The translations under genes and the position numbers were made by a program. DNA of 64,000 nucleotides from Peribacillus folii (GTDB lineage: Bacteria; Bacillota; Bacilli; Bacillales; DSM-1321): assembly GCF_030271255.1 (NCBI RefSeq), contig NZ_JASJOM010000014.1:27584-91583 (forward strand), in the 5' to 3' direction. The notes beneath the pieces were generated by a model. It searched no databases. It worked only from the letters and a program-made list of their open reading frames with translations, and was not told the origin of the DNA. Positions 9,168 through 18,630 of the stretch are shown one piece after another (the stretch's first letter is position 1; the number at the start of each line of letters is the position of its first letter).

Positions 9168-10169
9168 ATGTATAACGTGATAAGCAAGAAAAAAATGCTG
9201 CAACTCTTAGGCGCTGGACTGCTAGCCATTTCCTTGGCTGCCTGTGGAAATGAAGAAGCGAAGGATAACCAATCTTCGACAAATAAAACAGAGCAAAACT
9301 CCAATAAAGATACCAAAGAAGAAGTGAAGACAAGAACATTAACGGATGCCATGGGACATAAAGTGGTGATTCCGGCCAAACCGAAGCGTGTCATCGCTTC
9401 ATACCTTGAAGATAATCTTGTCACATTGGGCGTTAAACCGGTCGCGCAATGGAGTGTCAAAGACGGAGCAAGCGTTCAAGGGTATTTACAGGATGACCTT
9501 GACGGAATTCCTACCATTCCACACGACCTTCCATTCGAAGCCGTTCAAAAAATGAAACCGGACTTGATCATCATGGACTCTGCAAGCATGGTCGAAGGCG
9601 GGAAGTATGAGCAATATAATAAAATCGCCCCTACATATGTAATCGGTACCGAAGTGAACAATGACTGGCGCGATGAGCTTAAACGCGTTGGAGAAGTATT
9701 CGGCAAAGAAGATGAAGCCAAGAAGGCTCTAGACAAATACGAGGCAAAAGCAGCGGATGCTAAAAAAACGCTTGAAAAAGAAACGGACAATCCATCCGTG
9801 GCAGCTGTATGGCTAGTCGGCGGCAAGTTCTTCGTCGTTAGCGATAACCTATCCAGCGGAGCTGTCATGTATGATGATTTAGGATTGAAGGAACCGGGTG
9901 TTGTCAAGGAAATCTCCGCTAGTGCCACAGGAAACTGGAGTGCCATTTCATTAGAGAAGCTAGTGGAAATGGATGCCGATCACCTATTCTTAATCAATAG
10001 TGATAAATCCACCGGCTCGAAAGCACTTAATGAAGCACTATGGAAAAGCATCCCTGCTGTAAAATCAGGAAATGTTCACGAGTTTTCTGCCGACGAAAGC
10101 TGGTTATACACTGGGGCAATCGCTAACGAACAAATCATTGATAATGTGCTAAAAAGTTTAGTGAAATAA
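9168..10169 (+). CDS. yfiY: Iron-siderophore ABC transporter substrate-binding lipoprotein (YfiY type)
   Basis: Membrane-anchored siderophore receptor, 333 aa. N-terminal lipoprotein signal with lipobox ISLAACG places the acylated Cys at residue 26. A Ser/Thr/Glu/Lys-rich linker follows, then the class III binding-protein (FecB) fold: RTLTDAMGHKVVIPAKPKRVIA, YLEDNLVTLGVKPVAQ, FEAVQKMKPDLIIMD, and a C-terminal lobe ending ADESWLYTGAIANEQIIDNVLKSL. Start ATG has AGGGGG 8 bp upstream. Divergent partner of the two permeases; a strong terminator follows at 10171. Confidence 0.93.
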   Translation: MYNVISKKKMLQLLGAGLLAISLAACGNEEAKDNQSSTNKTEQNSNKDTKEEVKTRTLTDAMGHKVVIPAKPKRVIASYLEDNLVTLGVKPVAQWSVKDGASVQGYLQDDLDGIPTIPHDLPFEAVQKMKPDLIIMDSASMVEGGKYEQYNKIAPTYVIGTEVNNDWRDELKRVGEVFGKEDEAKKALDKYEAKAADAKKTLEKETDNPSVAAVWLVGGKFFVVSDNLSSGAVMYDDLGLKEPGVVKEISASATGNWSAISLEKLVEMDADHLFLINSDKSTGSKALNEALWKSIPAVKSGNVHEFSADESWLYTGAIANEQIIDNVLKSLVK

Positions 10170-10170
10170 T

Positions 10171-10210
10171 AATCAAGGCTATCACATCACGTGATAGCCT
10201 TGATTTTTTT
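10171..10210 (+). terminator. Rho-independent terminator of the yfiY-type gene
   Basis: AATCAAGGCTATCAC / GTGATAGCCTTGATT stem followed by a T7 run directly behind the stop. Confidence 0.9.
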
Positions 10211-10258
10211 ATTGCTCGAACTCCGCAATTCGATTTTCATTGTTATAATCCGCACTTA

Positions 10259-10374
10259 GGAGATATATTCTGATTTTCGAAGATATATTTCATTTTTCGG
10301 AGATATATCTCGAATTTTCGTTGATATATCCCAAATTTCGTCGATATATTTAAATTTTTATCGATATATATCAC
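10259..10374. repeat. Phased tandem array, six GATATAT units
   Basis: GATATAT starts at 10262, 10282, 10302, 10323, 10343 and 10363, i.e. steps of 20, 20, 21, 20, 20. Between the cores lie TTTTCG-rich spacers that vary. The array fills the gap between two convergent genes. The period is close to two helical turns, so all cores face one side of the DNA. A different array at 18631-18739 has the same period. Confidence 0.8.
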
Positions 10375-10379
10375 TTTTT

Positions 10380-11758
10380 CTATTTTTTATCGCTCTGCAA
10401 TGCTTCATAAATGGCGGTCATGACACTTCCGTAACTACCTGTTTTGAAGAGGTCCCCGAAGAACTGATTGCTATTGGCTGCAGGATTGACGAGCGGTGAA
10501 TGCTTTTTATTCGTAAGCAAAACAATGCCTAGATCCTTTTCAGGATCAATGATCGTGACAGTTCCCGTCCAGCCTGTGTGACCGTAGGCACTCTCACTGG
10601 CATATGGACCGAACATCCACTCCATGCTTGCATCGCCATTTCGCCTCCAGCCAAGCCCATAGGTCGGATTCATCGCGGAAGGTGCAATGAATTCATTGAT
10701 CGTTCCTTGATTAAAAAAAGCATGCTTGCCGTAGCCTCCGCCATTCAGCATTACCTGCAGCAGGACAGCGAGATCTTCGGTATTGGAAAAAAGACCTGCA
10801 TGACCTGAAACACCTCCCATTGAATAAAATGCCTTTTCATCATGGACCTCCCCTTGAAGGGTGTATGTGCGAATGTTAGGAAAATCAATTACGCCATCCC
10901 GCGTGTTGCCAAGCAATTCAGTTGCAGCAAAATCCTTTGGCTTGAACCCCTTACGAAGGGGATTGAATTTTGTATGTTTCAGGTTAAGCGGCTTGTACAA
11001 TTCATTTTCAACATACGTATCAAGCGGCTGACCCGTTATTTTTTCTATAATGGCACCGAGCAGCATATAGTCAACATCACTGTATACGTTCTGTGTTCCC
11101 GGAACGTAAGTCAGCTGCGTTTTCGATATGAACGAAATCGTTTTATTCCGCTCCTGAGAGTAAAGCTCCTTTGAAACGACTGGATTATGATATTGCGGAT
11201 CCGGCTTGAACCCGGCTGTATGATGGAGAACATCGACGATCCTCAACGTATCCTTTCCCTTAATCACATCCGCTTCCGTGTCTTTGAATTCAGGAATATA
11301 CTGCTGCACCCTTGCCTGGATATCGAGCTTGCCTTCACTCGCCAATTTTTGGAGCGCAAAATTGGTCGCATACATCTTCGTGTTTGATGCAAGGTCAAAC
11401 ATTGTATCGTTTTCCATTTTCTGAAACCGCTTAAGAGCCATATGCTCATCAAACTTCCGCTTGTACCCGTAGCTATCATGTTTTACGATTTTTCCGTCCT
11501 TGATGACAATCAGCGCAGCCCCAGGAAACCCAGCAGCCACCTCCATTTCAATCAACTGATCGACCTTTTTCAGCTTTTCCGACGAAAAGCCCGCATCCTC
11601 CGGTTTTTTTGCTTTTTCAGCACCGGATACGCCCTTCCCGCTTCCTTACTCACAGAAGTCTCTTGATCCGGTTTGGCTTGTGCATAGGATGTGAACGGTA
11701 CAAATAAAAAAAACGCCAAAAATGAACTCAGTGTGCAGATTGTCCATTTTTTCATCAT
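10380..11758 (-). pseudogene. Secreted serine hydrolase (beta-lactamase family, YbbE/AmiE-like), frameshifted
   Basis: Two frames make up one gene. 11758-11570 encodes a signal peptide (MMKKWTICTLSSFLAFFLF, cleavage near SYAQA) and the mature start; the catalytic domain is read in another frame from 11555 and stays open upstream to ~11645. Joining them needs one extra base around 11625-11650, so the sequence looks like a one-base deletion (or an assembly error). The catalytic domain is complete: S-x-x-K as SNTK, the tyrosine motif YSD, and HTG in GHTGWTG. The C-terminal HSPLVNP segment resembles B. subtilis YbbE, a cell-wall amino-sugar recycling enzyme. If the shift is real, only an unexported, TTG-started fragment could be made. 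Confidence 0.75.
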
Positions 11759-12162
11759 ATTCCCCCTATCCAGAAAACTAAAGTCCTCTGGTCATAATGT
11801 AAGCGCCTTCATAAATAAACTCGCGATTATTTGCTTTTATTTTATATCATCCATCCAAAAATCTCCTAGTTAAAACCAGCCTATTTCAAAAGATGGCTCA
11901 AAAGTCATATATATATTTGAGTGTCTAAAATTAAACGTTCATCTCCACTCCAGGTGCGCGCTTTCCCCGCAGGAGTCTCGCTACAGTAATATTTCTCAAG
12001 GATAAACATTCAATAAAAAAGACCCCAAAGAAAGAAAATACAAAAAGCTTCTGAGTGTTATTCCTAAGTAAAGATGAACGAACCATGCAGTTTGCCTATT
12101 CACCCCACGCGTGTATAGAAAGCCTTCTTCTCTAGTTTAAAAAATGAATAGCTATATTTAAC
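11759..12162. other. Gene-free stretch with a possible dispersed-repeat remnant
   Basis: No supported gene. Around 11945-11985 the sequence turns GC-rich (CTCCACTCCAGGTGCGCGCT, then CCCCGCAGGAGTCTCGCT), out of character with its AT-rich surroundings and like the edge of a dispersed Bacillus repeat; only a fragment appears to be present. The remainder is AT-rich with no visible promoter for the toxin-like frame that follows. Confidence 0.35.
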
Positions 12163-12408
12163 ATGTTCAAAAACAGCAGCAGTGGCAAAATCCGCCGCAG
12201 AAGATTTAGGATACGTGCAACAAACTACCTTTCTCACGGCCAAAAAGTATTCAAACGAGGTAAAGGAAAAGGTCCAGCCTATTTAACTGTAGATAAAGAT
12301 GGACACCACGGAGGCGTTTGGAAAGGCGCTAGTTCAGTCAAAAATTTAGGTAGTAAAAAAACTAGATCTGGTACTTATGATGCGGAACTAAGAAGAATAG
12401 GAGATTAA
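12163..12408 (+). CDS. Orphan polymorphic-toxin C-terminal domain (Ntox21-like), N-terminally truncated
   Basis: 81 aa. The stretch GQKVFKRGKGKG...YLTVDKDGHHGGVWKGA.SVKNLG.KKTRSGTYD matches the Ntox21-type toxin module (predicted ribonuclease) found at the C-terminus of LXG, RHS and CdiA-like toxins, with its conserved DxDGHxGGxWK core. There is no ribosome site before the ATG, an in-frame stop precedes it at once, and no delivery domain (LXG, WXG, signal peptide) lies upstream. It is therefore a severed toxin tip, probably silent. Downstream, a frame reading NKWLKIADLKQKYSEQF (12413-12490) could be a scrap of a partner or immunity gene. Confidence 0.6.
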   Translation: MFKNSSSGKIRRRRFRIRATNYLSHGQKVFKRGKGKGPAYLTVDKDGHHGGVWKGASSVKNLGSKKTRSGTYDAELRRIGD

Positions 12409-13001
12409 ACAAGTGGTTAAAAATTGCGGATTTAAAACAAAAGTACTCTGAACAATTCAATAAATATTATGAAAATGAAGGCCTTTTCTAAATTCCGCCA
12501 AAATCTACTCTGTTATTGATGACTAAGTAGATTTTTTTCTCTACACCAAAATTACTTAGTAATACTGTAACAATGAATATAAATAATGGTGGAGTTGTAT
12601 ACCTTTCAGGTACAGGATGTGCATTAACTGGTGGTAGAAATAAAGTTTTACTAGGAGTGTCTATCCTTTAGACCACATGAATCTACAAGAACAAAGGTAT
12701 TCCATTTGAATCAAAAGGTTGCCCTTTCTATTAACTCACCCCCTCGTTTTGAGGTGTGGGGTCAAGGCGGTGGTGAATTGCTGTAGTAAGAGGGCCAACC
12801 CCTTCCTAGCATGACTTAAATATAGTATGGTAGTAAAGTTTGTTTCCTAAATGGTCTGTGGTAACTTGATTTCACTTAAAAGGGCGATTTTTTTTGCATT
12901 TAATTTTTATAAAAAGGGTTATCCCTAAAAGTCATAATCATGACATTGGGGACAACCCTTTTATAAATCGACTCTTTAAGCCATTTTACTGACTGATTAT
13001 A
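12409..13001. other. Decayed region downstream of the toxin fragment
   Basis: No intact gene. Short in-frame scraps (MNINNGGVVYLSGTGCALTG at ~12573-12632; PRFEVWGQGGGELL at ~12745-12786) look like pieces of coding sequence broken by stops and shifts, consistent with erosion of a toxin/immunity cassette. The stretch ends with a terminator at 12911-12963. Confidence 0.4.
12911..12963 (-). terminator. Terminator downstream of gntZ
   Basis: AAAAAGGGTTATCCC and GGGGACAACCCTTTT form a stem around an inner GTCATAATCATGAC palindrome; A/T runs on both sides allow bidirectional use. It lies directly behind the gntZ stop. Confidence 0.75.
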
Positions 13002-14405
13002 TTACTGCCAGTCTGTGTGAAAGACCCCTGCCATGTCACGACGTTCATAGGTGTGTGCCCCGAAGTAATCACGCTGCGCCTGCAGAAGGTTCGCGTTCGA
13101 GATGCCCGTACGGTAACTATCGTAGTAAGAAAGGGAAGCACTTAAACATGGGAACGAGATGCCGGAGTTGATTCCCTCACTGACAACCTTCCGCATGCCT
13201 GCTTGATAGTCGGTGATTTTTTGGGCAAAGTATGGTGCCGTTAACAAATTCGCCAAATCTGGCTGATCTTGGTAGGCTTCGCTGATGACGTTCAAGAATT
13301 CGGCACGGATGATGCAGCCGCCGCGGAAAATCAATGCAATATCTTTTAAAGGCAGGTCCCATCCGTAAAGTTCCGAAGACATTTTATATTGGGTGAAGCC
13401 TTGCGCGTATGCACAAACCTTCCCCATATATAATGCTTGCCTAATATATTCGATCCACTCGTTTTTATCGAGCTCTTGCCCAACATTCCCAGGACCAGTC
13501 AGAATGTCTTCGGCACTCACCCGTTCCTCTTTTAGCGCGGACATGTAACGTGCAAACAAAGACTCTGTAATGATCGATGCCGGTATGCCATTATCGATCG
13601 CTTGCATGCTGGTCCATTTACCTGTGCCTTTTTGTCCTGCCTTATCAAGAATCACATCGATCAGCGGCAAGCCTGTCACTTCATCTTTTTTCCTTAGAAT
13701 CTCGGCTGTTATTTCGATTAAATAACTTTTCAGTTCTCCTTGGTTCCATGTTTCAAAGATGTCAGCCATTTCATCCACTTCCAAATGCAGCTTTTCCCTT
13801 AAAAACGTGTAAGCTTCGGCGATTAATTGCATGTCTGCATACTCAATCCCGTTATGCACCATTTTCACGAAATGACCTGCTCCCTTTGGACCAATATACG
13901 TACAGCAAGGTTCCTCATTTACTTTGGCTGAGATTTTCGTCAAAATCGGCGCTACTTTTTCATAGGCGTCCTGATCGCCTCCTGGCATGATGGAAGGCCC
14001 CTTCAATGCCCCGACTTCCCCGCCAGAAACACCAATGCCTAAATAACTGATGCCTTTAGGTTTCAAGTCATCATATCTGCGTTCCGTATCCACATAATAG
14101 GAATTCCCCCCGTCCATGATGATATCGCCCTGTTCAAGATGAGGAAGCAATGAATCGATTACAGAGTCGATCGCCTTGCCCGCCGTCACCATCAGAAAAA
14201 TTTTCCTTGGCGCTTCCAGTGACTGAACGAAGTCCTGGATTTCGTAATACGGATGGAGCGACTGCCCGTCCAGCTTGGCAATGAGCTGATCCGTTAAATC
14301 TCTTGTATAGTTATAGACGGCAACTTGTTCCCCTTTACTCGCCATATTTAAGGCGATATTGCTGCCCATTACCCCTAAACCAATGACACCAATTGAATTG
14401 AACAT
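13002..14405 (-). CDS. gntZ: 6-phosphogluconate dehydrogenase, decarboxylating
   Basis: Oxidises 6-phosphogluconate to ribulose 5-phosphate plus CO2, reducing NAD(P)+; last step of the gluconate branch. 467 aa, full length (GntZ of B. subtilis 468). Rossmann motif GLGVMGSNIALNMA at the N-terminus, substrate-binding GVSGGEVGALKGPSIMPGG (~125-143), catalytic Lys in GHFVKMVHNGIEY (~180-192), and the helical C-terminal domain. Last gene of gntRKPZ; a 9-bp-stem hairpin in the gap after gntP probably tunes its expression or protects the upstream message. ATG start with GGAGAAAAAATC ahead. Confidence 0.94.
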   Translation of the reverse strand: MFNSIGVIGLGVMGSNIALNMASKGEQVAVYNYTRDLTDQLIAKLDGQSLHPYYEIQDFVQSLEAPRKIFLMVTAGKAIDSVIDSLLPHLEQGDIIMDGGNSYYVDTERRYDDLKPKGISYLGIGVSGGEVGALKGPSIMPGGDQDAYEKVAPILTKISAKVNEEPCCTYIGPKGAGHFVKMVHNGIEYADMQLIAEAYTFLREKLHLEVDEMADIFETWNQGELKSYLIEITAEILRKKDEVTGLPLIDVILDKAGQKGTGKWTSMQAIDNGIPASIITESLFARYMSALKEERVSAEDILTGPGNVGQELDKNEWIEYIRQALYMGKVCAYAQGFTQYKMSSELYGWDLPLKDIALIFRGGCIIRAEFLNVISEAYQDQPDLANLLTAPYFAQKITDYQAGMRKVVSEGINSGISFPCLSASLSYYDSYRTGISNANLLQAQRDYFGAHTYERRDMAGVFHTDWQ

Positions 14406-14435
14406 GATTTTTTCTCCTTTTATGTAAGAATAATA

Positions 14436-14472
14436 GGCAGTAAACCCTCCTATAAATCAAGGATTTACTGCC
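14436..14472 (-). promoter_or_regulatory. Hairpin between gntP and gntZ
   Basis: GGCAGTAAA and TTTACTGCC make a perfect 9-bp stem in the 77-bp gap. No strong T run follows on the minus strand (TATTATTC), so attenuation or an mRNA processing/stability role is likelier than full termination. Confidence 0.5.
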
Positions 14473-14482
14473 GGTAAAGACC

Positions 14483-15829
14483 TTATACAAATAAACTGAT
14501 CAGTAGAATGAAGCCTAATCCAGCTACTGAAATGATCGTCTCAAGCAAGGTCCATGTTGCAAACGTCTCTTTCATGCTTAAACCAAAATACTCCTTGAAC
14601 ATCCAGAATCCGGCGTCGTTGACATGCGAGGCGATTAAGCTTCCCGCTCCTGTCGCAAGAACGACGAGTGCAAGGTTAACGTCGGTCTGACCTAACATCG
14701 GAATGACCAAGCCAGCTGTCGTCAAGGCCGCCACGGTGGCAGACCCCAAGGAAATGCGTAGGATGGCCGCAATGATCCAGGCAAGCAGGATCGGTGATAG
14801 CGATGTCCCTTTGAACAATTCCGCCACATAGTCACCTACACCGCCGTCGATCAATACTTGTTTGAAGGCTCCGCCGCCCCCGATGATCAAGAGCATCATG
14901 CCAATATGCAGGATGGCATTTGTACAGGAATCCATGATATCTTTCATCGGGATCTTTCTTGCCAATCCCATCGAATAGACTGCAAATAATAAGGAAAGAA
15001 GCATCGCAGTGCCAGCTTCGCCAATAAATCGGATCGCTGCCAATAAACCATTATCCTCTAAGCCCATCGTTTTTTGCAACAAAGTGATGAGCGTGGCAAT
15101 CGACATTAAAATGACCGGAAGCAAGGCGGTGAATACACTGATCCCGAATCCAGGTGTGTCTTCCATTTTAAATGTTTTTTGTTCTCCTAAAGATGCAATG
15201 CTGCCCGTTTTCGTAAATGATGCAGGCACTAATTTTTTAGCGATCTTCGTGAATACCGGTCCAGCTATAATGACGGTCGGGACCGCAACGATGAAGCCAT
15301 AAAGCAAGACCTGACCAAGATCTGCACCATACTCACCGGCAATGACGGTCGGTCCTGGATGAGGCGGTAAGAAACCGTGCGTTACGGATAACGCTGCAAC
15401 CATCGGAATGCCCAGATACAATATCGATACCTTTAGTTCTCTTGAAATGGCAAATACGATCGGTATCAATAATACTAAGCCCACTTCAAAAAATAAAGCG
15501 ATACCGATTATAAAGGATGCTGCGACGACTGCCCATTGAATGTTCTTTTCCCCGAATTTGTTAACAAGGGTCATGGCAATGCGCTGCGCGCCGCCCGAAT
15601 CAGCGATCAACTTACCTAACATCGCGCCGAGTCCAAAGATCAATGCTAAATGACCAAGTGTTCCGCCTAATCCCGCTTCAATAGTCTTTACAATTTCCTC
15701 AAGCGGCATTCCCAGTGCTAAGGCGACTCCGAACGATACGACGATCAAGGAAATGAATGTATTTAATTTCAAGCCCATTATTAAGATCAATAACGCGACA
15801 ATTCCTAAAGCGACAATAACTAATGGCAT
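14483..15829 (-). CDS. gntP: Gluconate permease
   Basis: Inner-membrane gluconate:H+ symporter of the GntP family, 448 aa with ~12 hydrophobic segments. Family features: GLGGTLGHLALIFGLGAMLGKLIADSGGA (~54-82), LPPHPGPTVIAGEYGADLG (~153-171), and the C-terminal SLIASHVNDAGFWMFKEYFGLS region typical of gluconate/idonate permeases. Lies 18 bp after gntK and supplies the substrate that the kinase phosphorylates. Controlled with the operon by GntR and, most likely, CcpA. Confidence 0.94.
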   Translation of the reverse strand: MPLVIVALGIVALLILIMGLKLNTFISLIVVSFGVALALGMPLEEIVKTIEAGLGGTLGHLALIFGLGAMLGKLIADSGGAQRIAMTLVNKFGEKNIQWAVVAASFIIGIALFFEVGLVLLIPIVFAISRELKVSILYLGIPMVAALSVTHGFLPPHPGPTVIAGEYGADLGQVLLYGFIVAVPTVIIAGPVFTKIAKKLVPASFTKTGSIASLGEQKTFKMEDTPGFGISVFTALLPVILMSIATLITLLQKTMGLEDNGLLAAIRFIGEAGTAMLLSLLFAVYSMGLARKIPMKDIMDSCTNAILHIGMMLLIIGGGGAFKQVLIDGGVGDYVAELFKGTSLSPILLAWIIAAILRISLGSATVAALTTAGLVIPMLGQTDVNLALVVLATGAGSLIASHVNDAGFWMFKEYFGLSMKETFATWTLLETIISVAGLGFILLISLFV

Positions 15830-15847
15830 TGTATATCCCCCATGTGT

Positions 15848-17392
15848 TTACTTTGTAGCATGTATCAGGTTTCTTTGATAGTTCGCGATCTGTGTATATT
15901 CATTTTCCAATACTCTTGATAGATTAATGAATATCGGCAATATTTGCCTGTATTCCTTTACCGAAGCACCATTCGGTGTGTGCTTGTGGGTATTGCCAAT
16001 CATTTCGGAAACGACCTCGAAGGAATCGATTTCCCCGGCAGCATATAAACCCAATATACAAGCCCCCAAGCATGAACTTTCGTAGCTTTCTGGAACGACG
16101 ACCTCCGATTCGAAGATATCCGACATCATCTGCCGCCAAACCGCAGACCTGGCGAAGCCTCCCGTAGCCTGTATTCGGGTCACGGGACCCTCCATGCATT
16201 CGGTTAAGGCTAAAAATACCGTGTATAAATTGTAAATGACGCCTTCAAGGGCTGCCCGGATCATATGTTCTTTCTTATGTGAAAGTGTCAATCCAAAAAA
16301 TGAGCCCCGTACATCCGGATTCCATAATGGCGCACGCTCACCGGCAAGATATGGATGGAATAGCAATCCATCGGCGCCTGGCCTTACACGTTCGGCAATT
16401 TTGGTTAACACTTCATAAGCGTCGATTCCGAGTCTTTTCGCCGTTTCCACCTCGGAAGAAGCAAATTCATCGCGAATCCAGCGAAGGACCATCCCTCCGT
16501 TGTTTACCGGACCGCCGATCACCCAGTGCTTTTCCGTTAATGCATAGCAAAAGATCCTTCCTTTTTCGTCCGTTTTCGGCTCGTCAATGATTGTCCGTAT
16601 GGCACCGCTAGTTCCGATCGTGACAGCAATTTCTCCTTTTCGGATAGCGTTTACACCCAGGTTCGAAAGGACACCATCACTTGCTCCGATCACAAAAGGG
16701 GTTTGCGGATCAATCCCAAGCTGTCTCGCGATATCCGGGTCGCAATTGTTGAAGATCCTTGTTGTCGGTACGAGCTCGGATAATTGACTTCGTGTTATTC
16801 CCGCAATTCCTAGCGCCTTCTCATCCCAATCCAGGCTTTTGAGATTCATCATCCCCATCGATGAAGCAAGGGAAATATCGACGACATATTGATCAAACAG
16901 CCTTTTAAAGATATATTCCTTAATCCCGATATATTTTTTAGCTTTGGCCGCAATCTCTTTGCAATCATTCACGATCCAAGTGATCTTGGATAATGGTGAC
17001 ATCGGGTGAATGGGTGTCCCGGTCCGTTGGTACACCTCATGCCCACCCAATTTCTCTTTTATTATATGGGTCCAAGCTTCACTGCGGTTATCAGCCCAAG
17101 TGATGCAAGGGGTTAGCGGCTGGTCATGTTCATCCATCACGATTACACTATGCATTGCACTGCTAAATGATAAGAATGAAGGCTGTTTATCTGCATGCTG
17201 CTTCGTTAGCGTTGAAACGGCTTTCAAAACGGCCTGGAAAATCTCCTCTGGGTCTTGTTCCGCTGTTGTCATATCCGGCGTGTAAAGTGGATAACCCATA
17301 TTCGCTTGCCCGATGACATCGCCTTTTTTCGTGAATAATACAGCTTTCGTGCTTGTTGTACCGATGTCTACACCTAACATATAGCTAGTCAT
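15848..17392 (-). CDS. gntK: Gluconate kinase (FGGY family)
   Basis: Phosphorylates gluconate to 6-phosphogluconate with ATP. FGGY carbohydrate-kinase fold in two halves: N-terminal MLGVDIGTTSTKAVLF phosphate loop, ITWADNRSEAW, and C-terminal GGPVNNGGMVLRWIRDEF, IQATGGFARSAVWRQMMSDIF with the ATP-binding glycine motif. 514 aa from ATG 17392 (MTSYMLGVDIG), which matches B. subtilis GntK (513 aa) and overlaps the gntR stop by 8 bp; a longer frame from 17464 lies inside gntR and adds unconserved residues. Confidence 0.95.
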   Translation of the reverse strand: MTSYMLGVDIGTTSTKAVLFTKKGDVIGQANMGYPLYTPDMTTAEQDPEEIFQAVLKAVSTLTKQHADKQPSFLSFSSAMHSVIVMDEHDQPLTPCITWADNRSEAWTHIIKEKLGGHEVYQRTGTPIHPMSPLSKITWIVNDCKEIAAKAKKYIGIKEYIFKRLFDQYVVDISLASSMGMMNLKSLDWDEKALGIAGITRSQLSELVPTTRIFNNCDPDIARQLGIDPQTPFVIGASDGVLSNLGVNAIRKGEIAVTIGTSGAIRTIIDEPKTDEKGRIFCYALTEKHWVIGGPVNNGGMVLRWIRDEFASSEVETAKRLGIDAYEVLTKIAERVRPGADGLLFHPYLAGERAPLWNPDVRGSFFGLTLSHKKEHMIRAALEGVIYNLYTVFLALTECMEGPVTRIQATGGFARSAVWRQMMSDIFESEVVVPESYESSCLGACILGLYAAGEIDSFEVVSEMIGNTHKHTPNGASVKEYRQILPIFINLSRVLENEYTQIANYQRNLIHATK

Positions 17393-18116
17393 TTTCTTGT
17401 CCGACTCCTTTTGAAAGCATCTGTTGGGCCATCCATAAATCTTCAACCTTCTCTTGAACATCATCGAAATTCACATGCAGCGACTTGATCATGAGTTCCC
17501 GATCTTTTGTCTTGATCGCATCGATATAAAGCTGATGATTATTTATGACCCTTGTAAAGTCCTCATATTTTTCTGAAATGCGATGGCGCATGGAAAGGAG
17601 GATCAAGCTTTCCATCACAGGCTTCAAGTTATCCCAGATCATCAGGATGTAGGAATGATTGATGGACCGAATGATCGTTTCATGGAACAGGACGTCCTGA
17701 TAGGAAAACTCATCCGCATCGCTGTATTTTATCGAAATTTTCATCATTTCCAGAATCTTACTAAGTTCCATCACCAATTCATCCGTGGCTGCCCTCACCA
17801 AGCGCTCGAAAACAAATGTCTCGATGAGTATCCGTACATCATAGATTTCCGCATATTTTCTTTCTGTCAGCCCGATGACGACGGCCCCCATCCTCTCCAA
17901 ACGGATGATATTTTCAGAGGCCAATATTTTTAACGCTTCACGGACCGGTGAGCGGCTGACGCCGAAATCCGCTGCTATTTTATTTTCCGATAAGATGGTA
18001 CCGCTTTCAATCATGCCCGAAATAATGCGCATTCTAAGCTCCGATGTTACCCGATCACCAGCAGAAGCTTTTGAAAGCCACTTTACAGGATAAAGAAATT
18101 CCCTTGATTCTGCCAT
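17385..18116 (-). CDS. gntR: Gluconate operon transcriptional repressor GntR
   Basis: Autoregulatory repressor of gntRKPZ released by gluconate. 243 aa, the same length as B. subtilis GntR, the founder of its family. N-terminal winged helix (~residues 22-85: LRMRIISGMIESGTILSENKIAADFGVSRSPVREALKIL), C-terminal FCD all-helical effector domain (~92-230) with the metal/ligand His residues (YQDVLFHETIIRSINHS). Promoter-proximal gene; its perfect operator lies 30 bp upstream. Confidence 0.96.
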   Translation of the reverse strand: MAESREFLYPVKWLSKASAGDRVTSELRMRIISGMIESGTILSENKIAADFGVSRSPVREALKILASENIIRLERMGAVVIGLTERKYAEIYDVRILIETFVFERLVRAATDELVMELSKILEMMKISIKYSDADEFSYQDVLFHETIIRSINHSYILMIWDNLKPVMESLILLSMRHRISEKYEDFTRVINNHQLYIDAIKTKDRELMIKSLHVNFDDVQEKVEDLWMAQQMLSKGVGQEND

Positions 18117-18145
18117 ACATTCACCTTCTTATAGAGTTCAAGTAC

Positions 18146-18159
18146 ACTTGTATACAAGT
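18146..18159 (-). promoter_or_regulatory. GntR operator
   Basis: Perfect palindrome ACTTGTATACAAGT, extended to ATACTTGTATACAAGTGTAC on the minus strand, as in the B. subtilis gnt operator. It lies just downstream of the -10, covering the transcription start. Confidence 0.9.
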
Positions 18160-18187
18160 ATTATAATCAATATTTCGAAAAATGCAA
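18160..18187 (-). promoter_or_regulatory. Sigma-A promoter of gntRKPZ
   Basis: Minus strand: -35 TTGCAT (18187-18182), 16-bp spacer, -10 TATAAT (18165-18160). Operator follows immediately; transcription runs into gntR. Confidence 0.8.
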
Positions 18188-18196
18188 GCGCTCTTT
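18182..18196 (+). promoter_or_regulatory. Putative cre (CcpA) site over the gnt -35 box
   Basis: ATGCAAGCGCTCTTT matches WTGNAANCGNWNNCW with one mismatch and overlaps the -35 hexamer. CcpA repression of gnt is established in B. subtilis; this placement would block polymerase binding directly. Confidence 0.65.
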
Positions 18197-18630
18197 TTCT
18201 GGAGAACACTGGGCACTACTCCGCTCAACTGTGTGAATGGTACGTGGTGGGGCCGCTCCCCTTCTGTTGTATCTATCCCGTCGGAACAGTTTTATAGTGA
18301 GGGTAACATCCATTGTAAATATAGAATTATGTGGATCTATCAGACCGTCCGATTGTTCGTTTACAGAACGCCAACCATTTTATCCTTGCCCTCTAGTAGG
18401 TTTATATTTAACCATAAGACGCTTCCGTGTTCCACATTTGCTGTACTATCCATTAAATTATTTCGTTCCCCATTGGATCATCTAAAATCCCCATATGATT
18501 TTCCATATTTGGCTTATATTTCTCACGTAACGAAAGAAAATGTTTGCGTAATGCTTCCTGATCAACGGCAGCGAAACATCTTGAGGTATACGGATTCTTA
18601 TAATAAAAGCGTCGCGAATTCTGCATTTTT

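Noticed and set aside
10259..10374. CRISPR array
   Set aside because: Unit is only ~20 bp with 7-bp cores; spacers are not unique 30-mers and no cas genes occur in the window.
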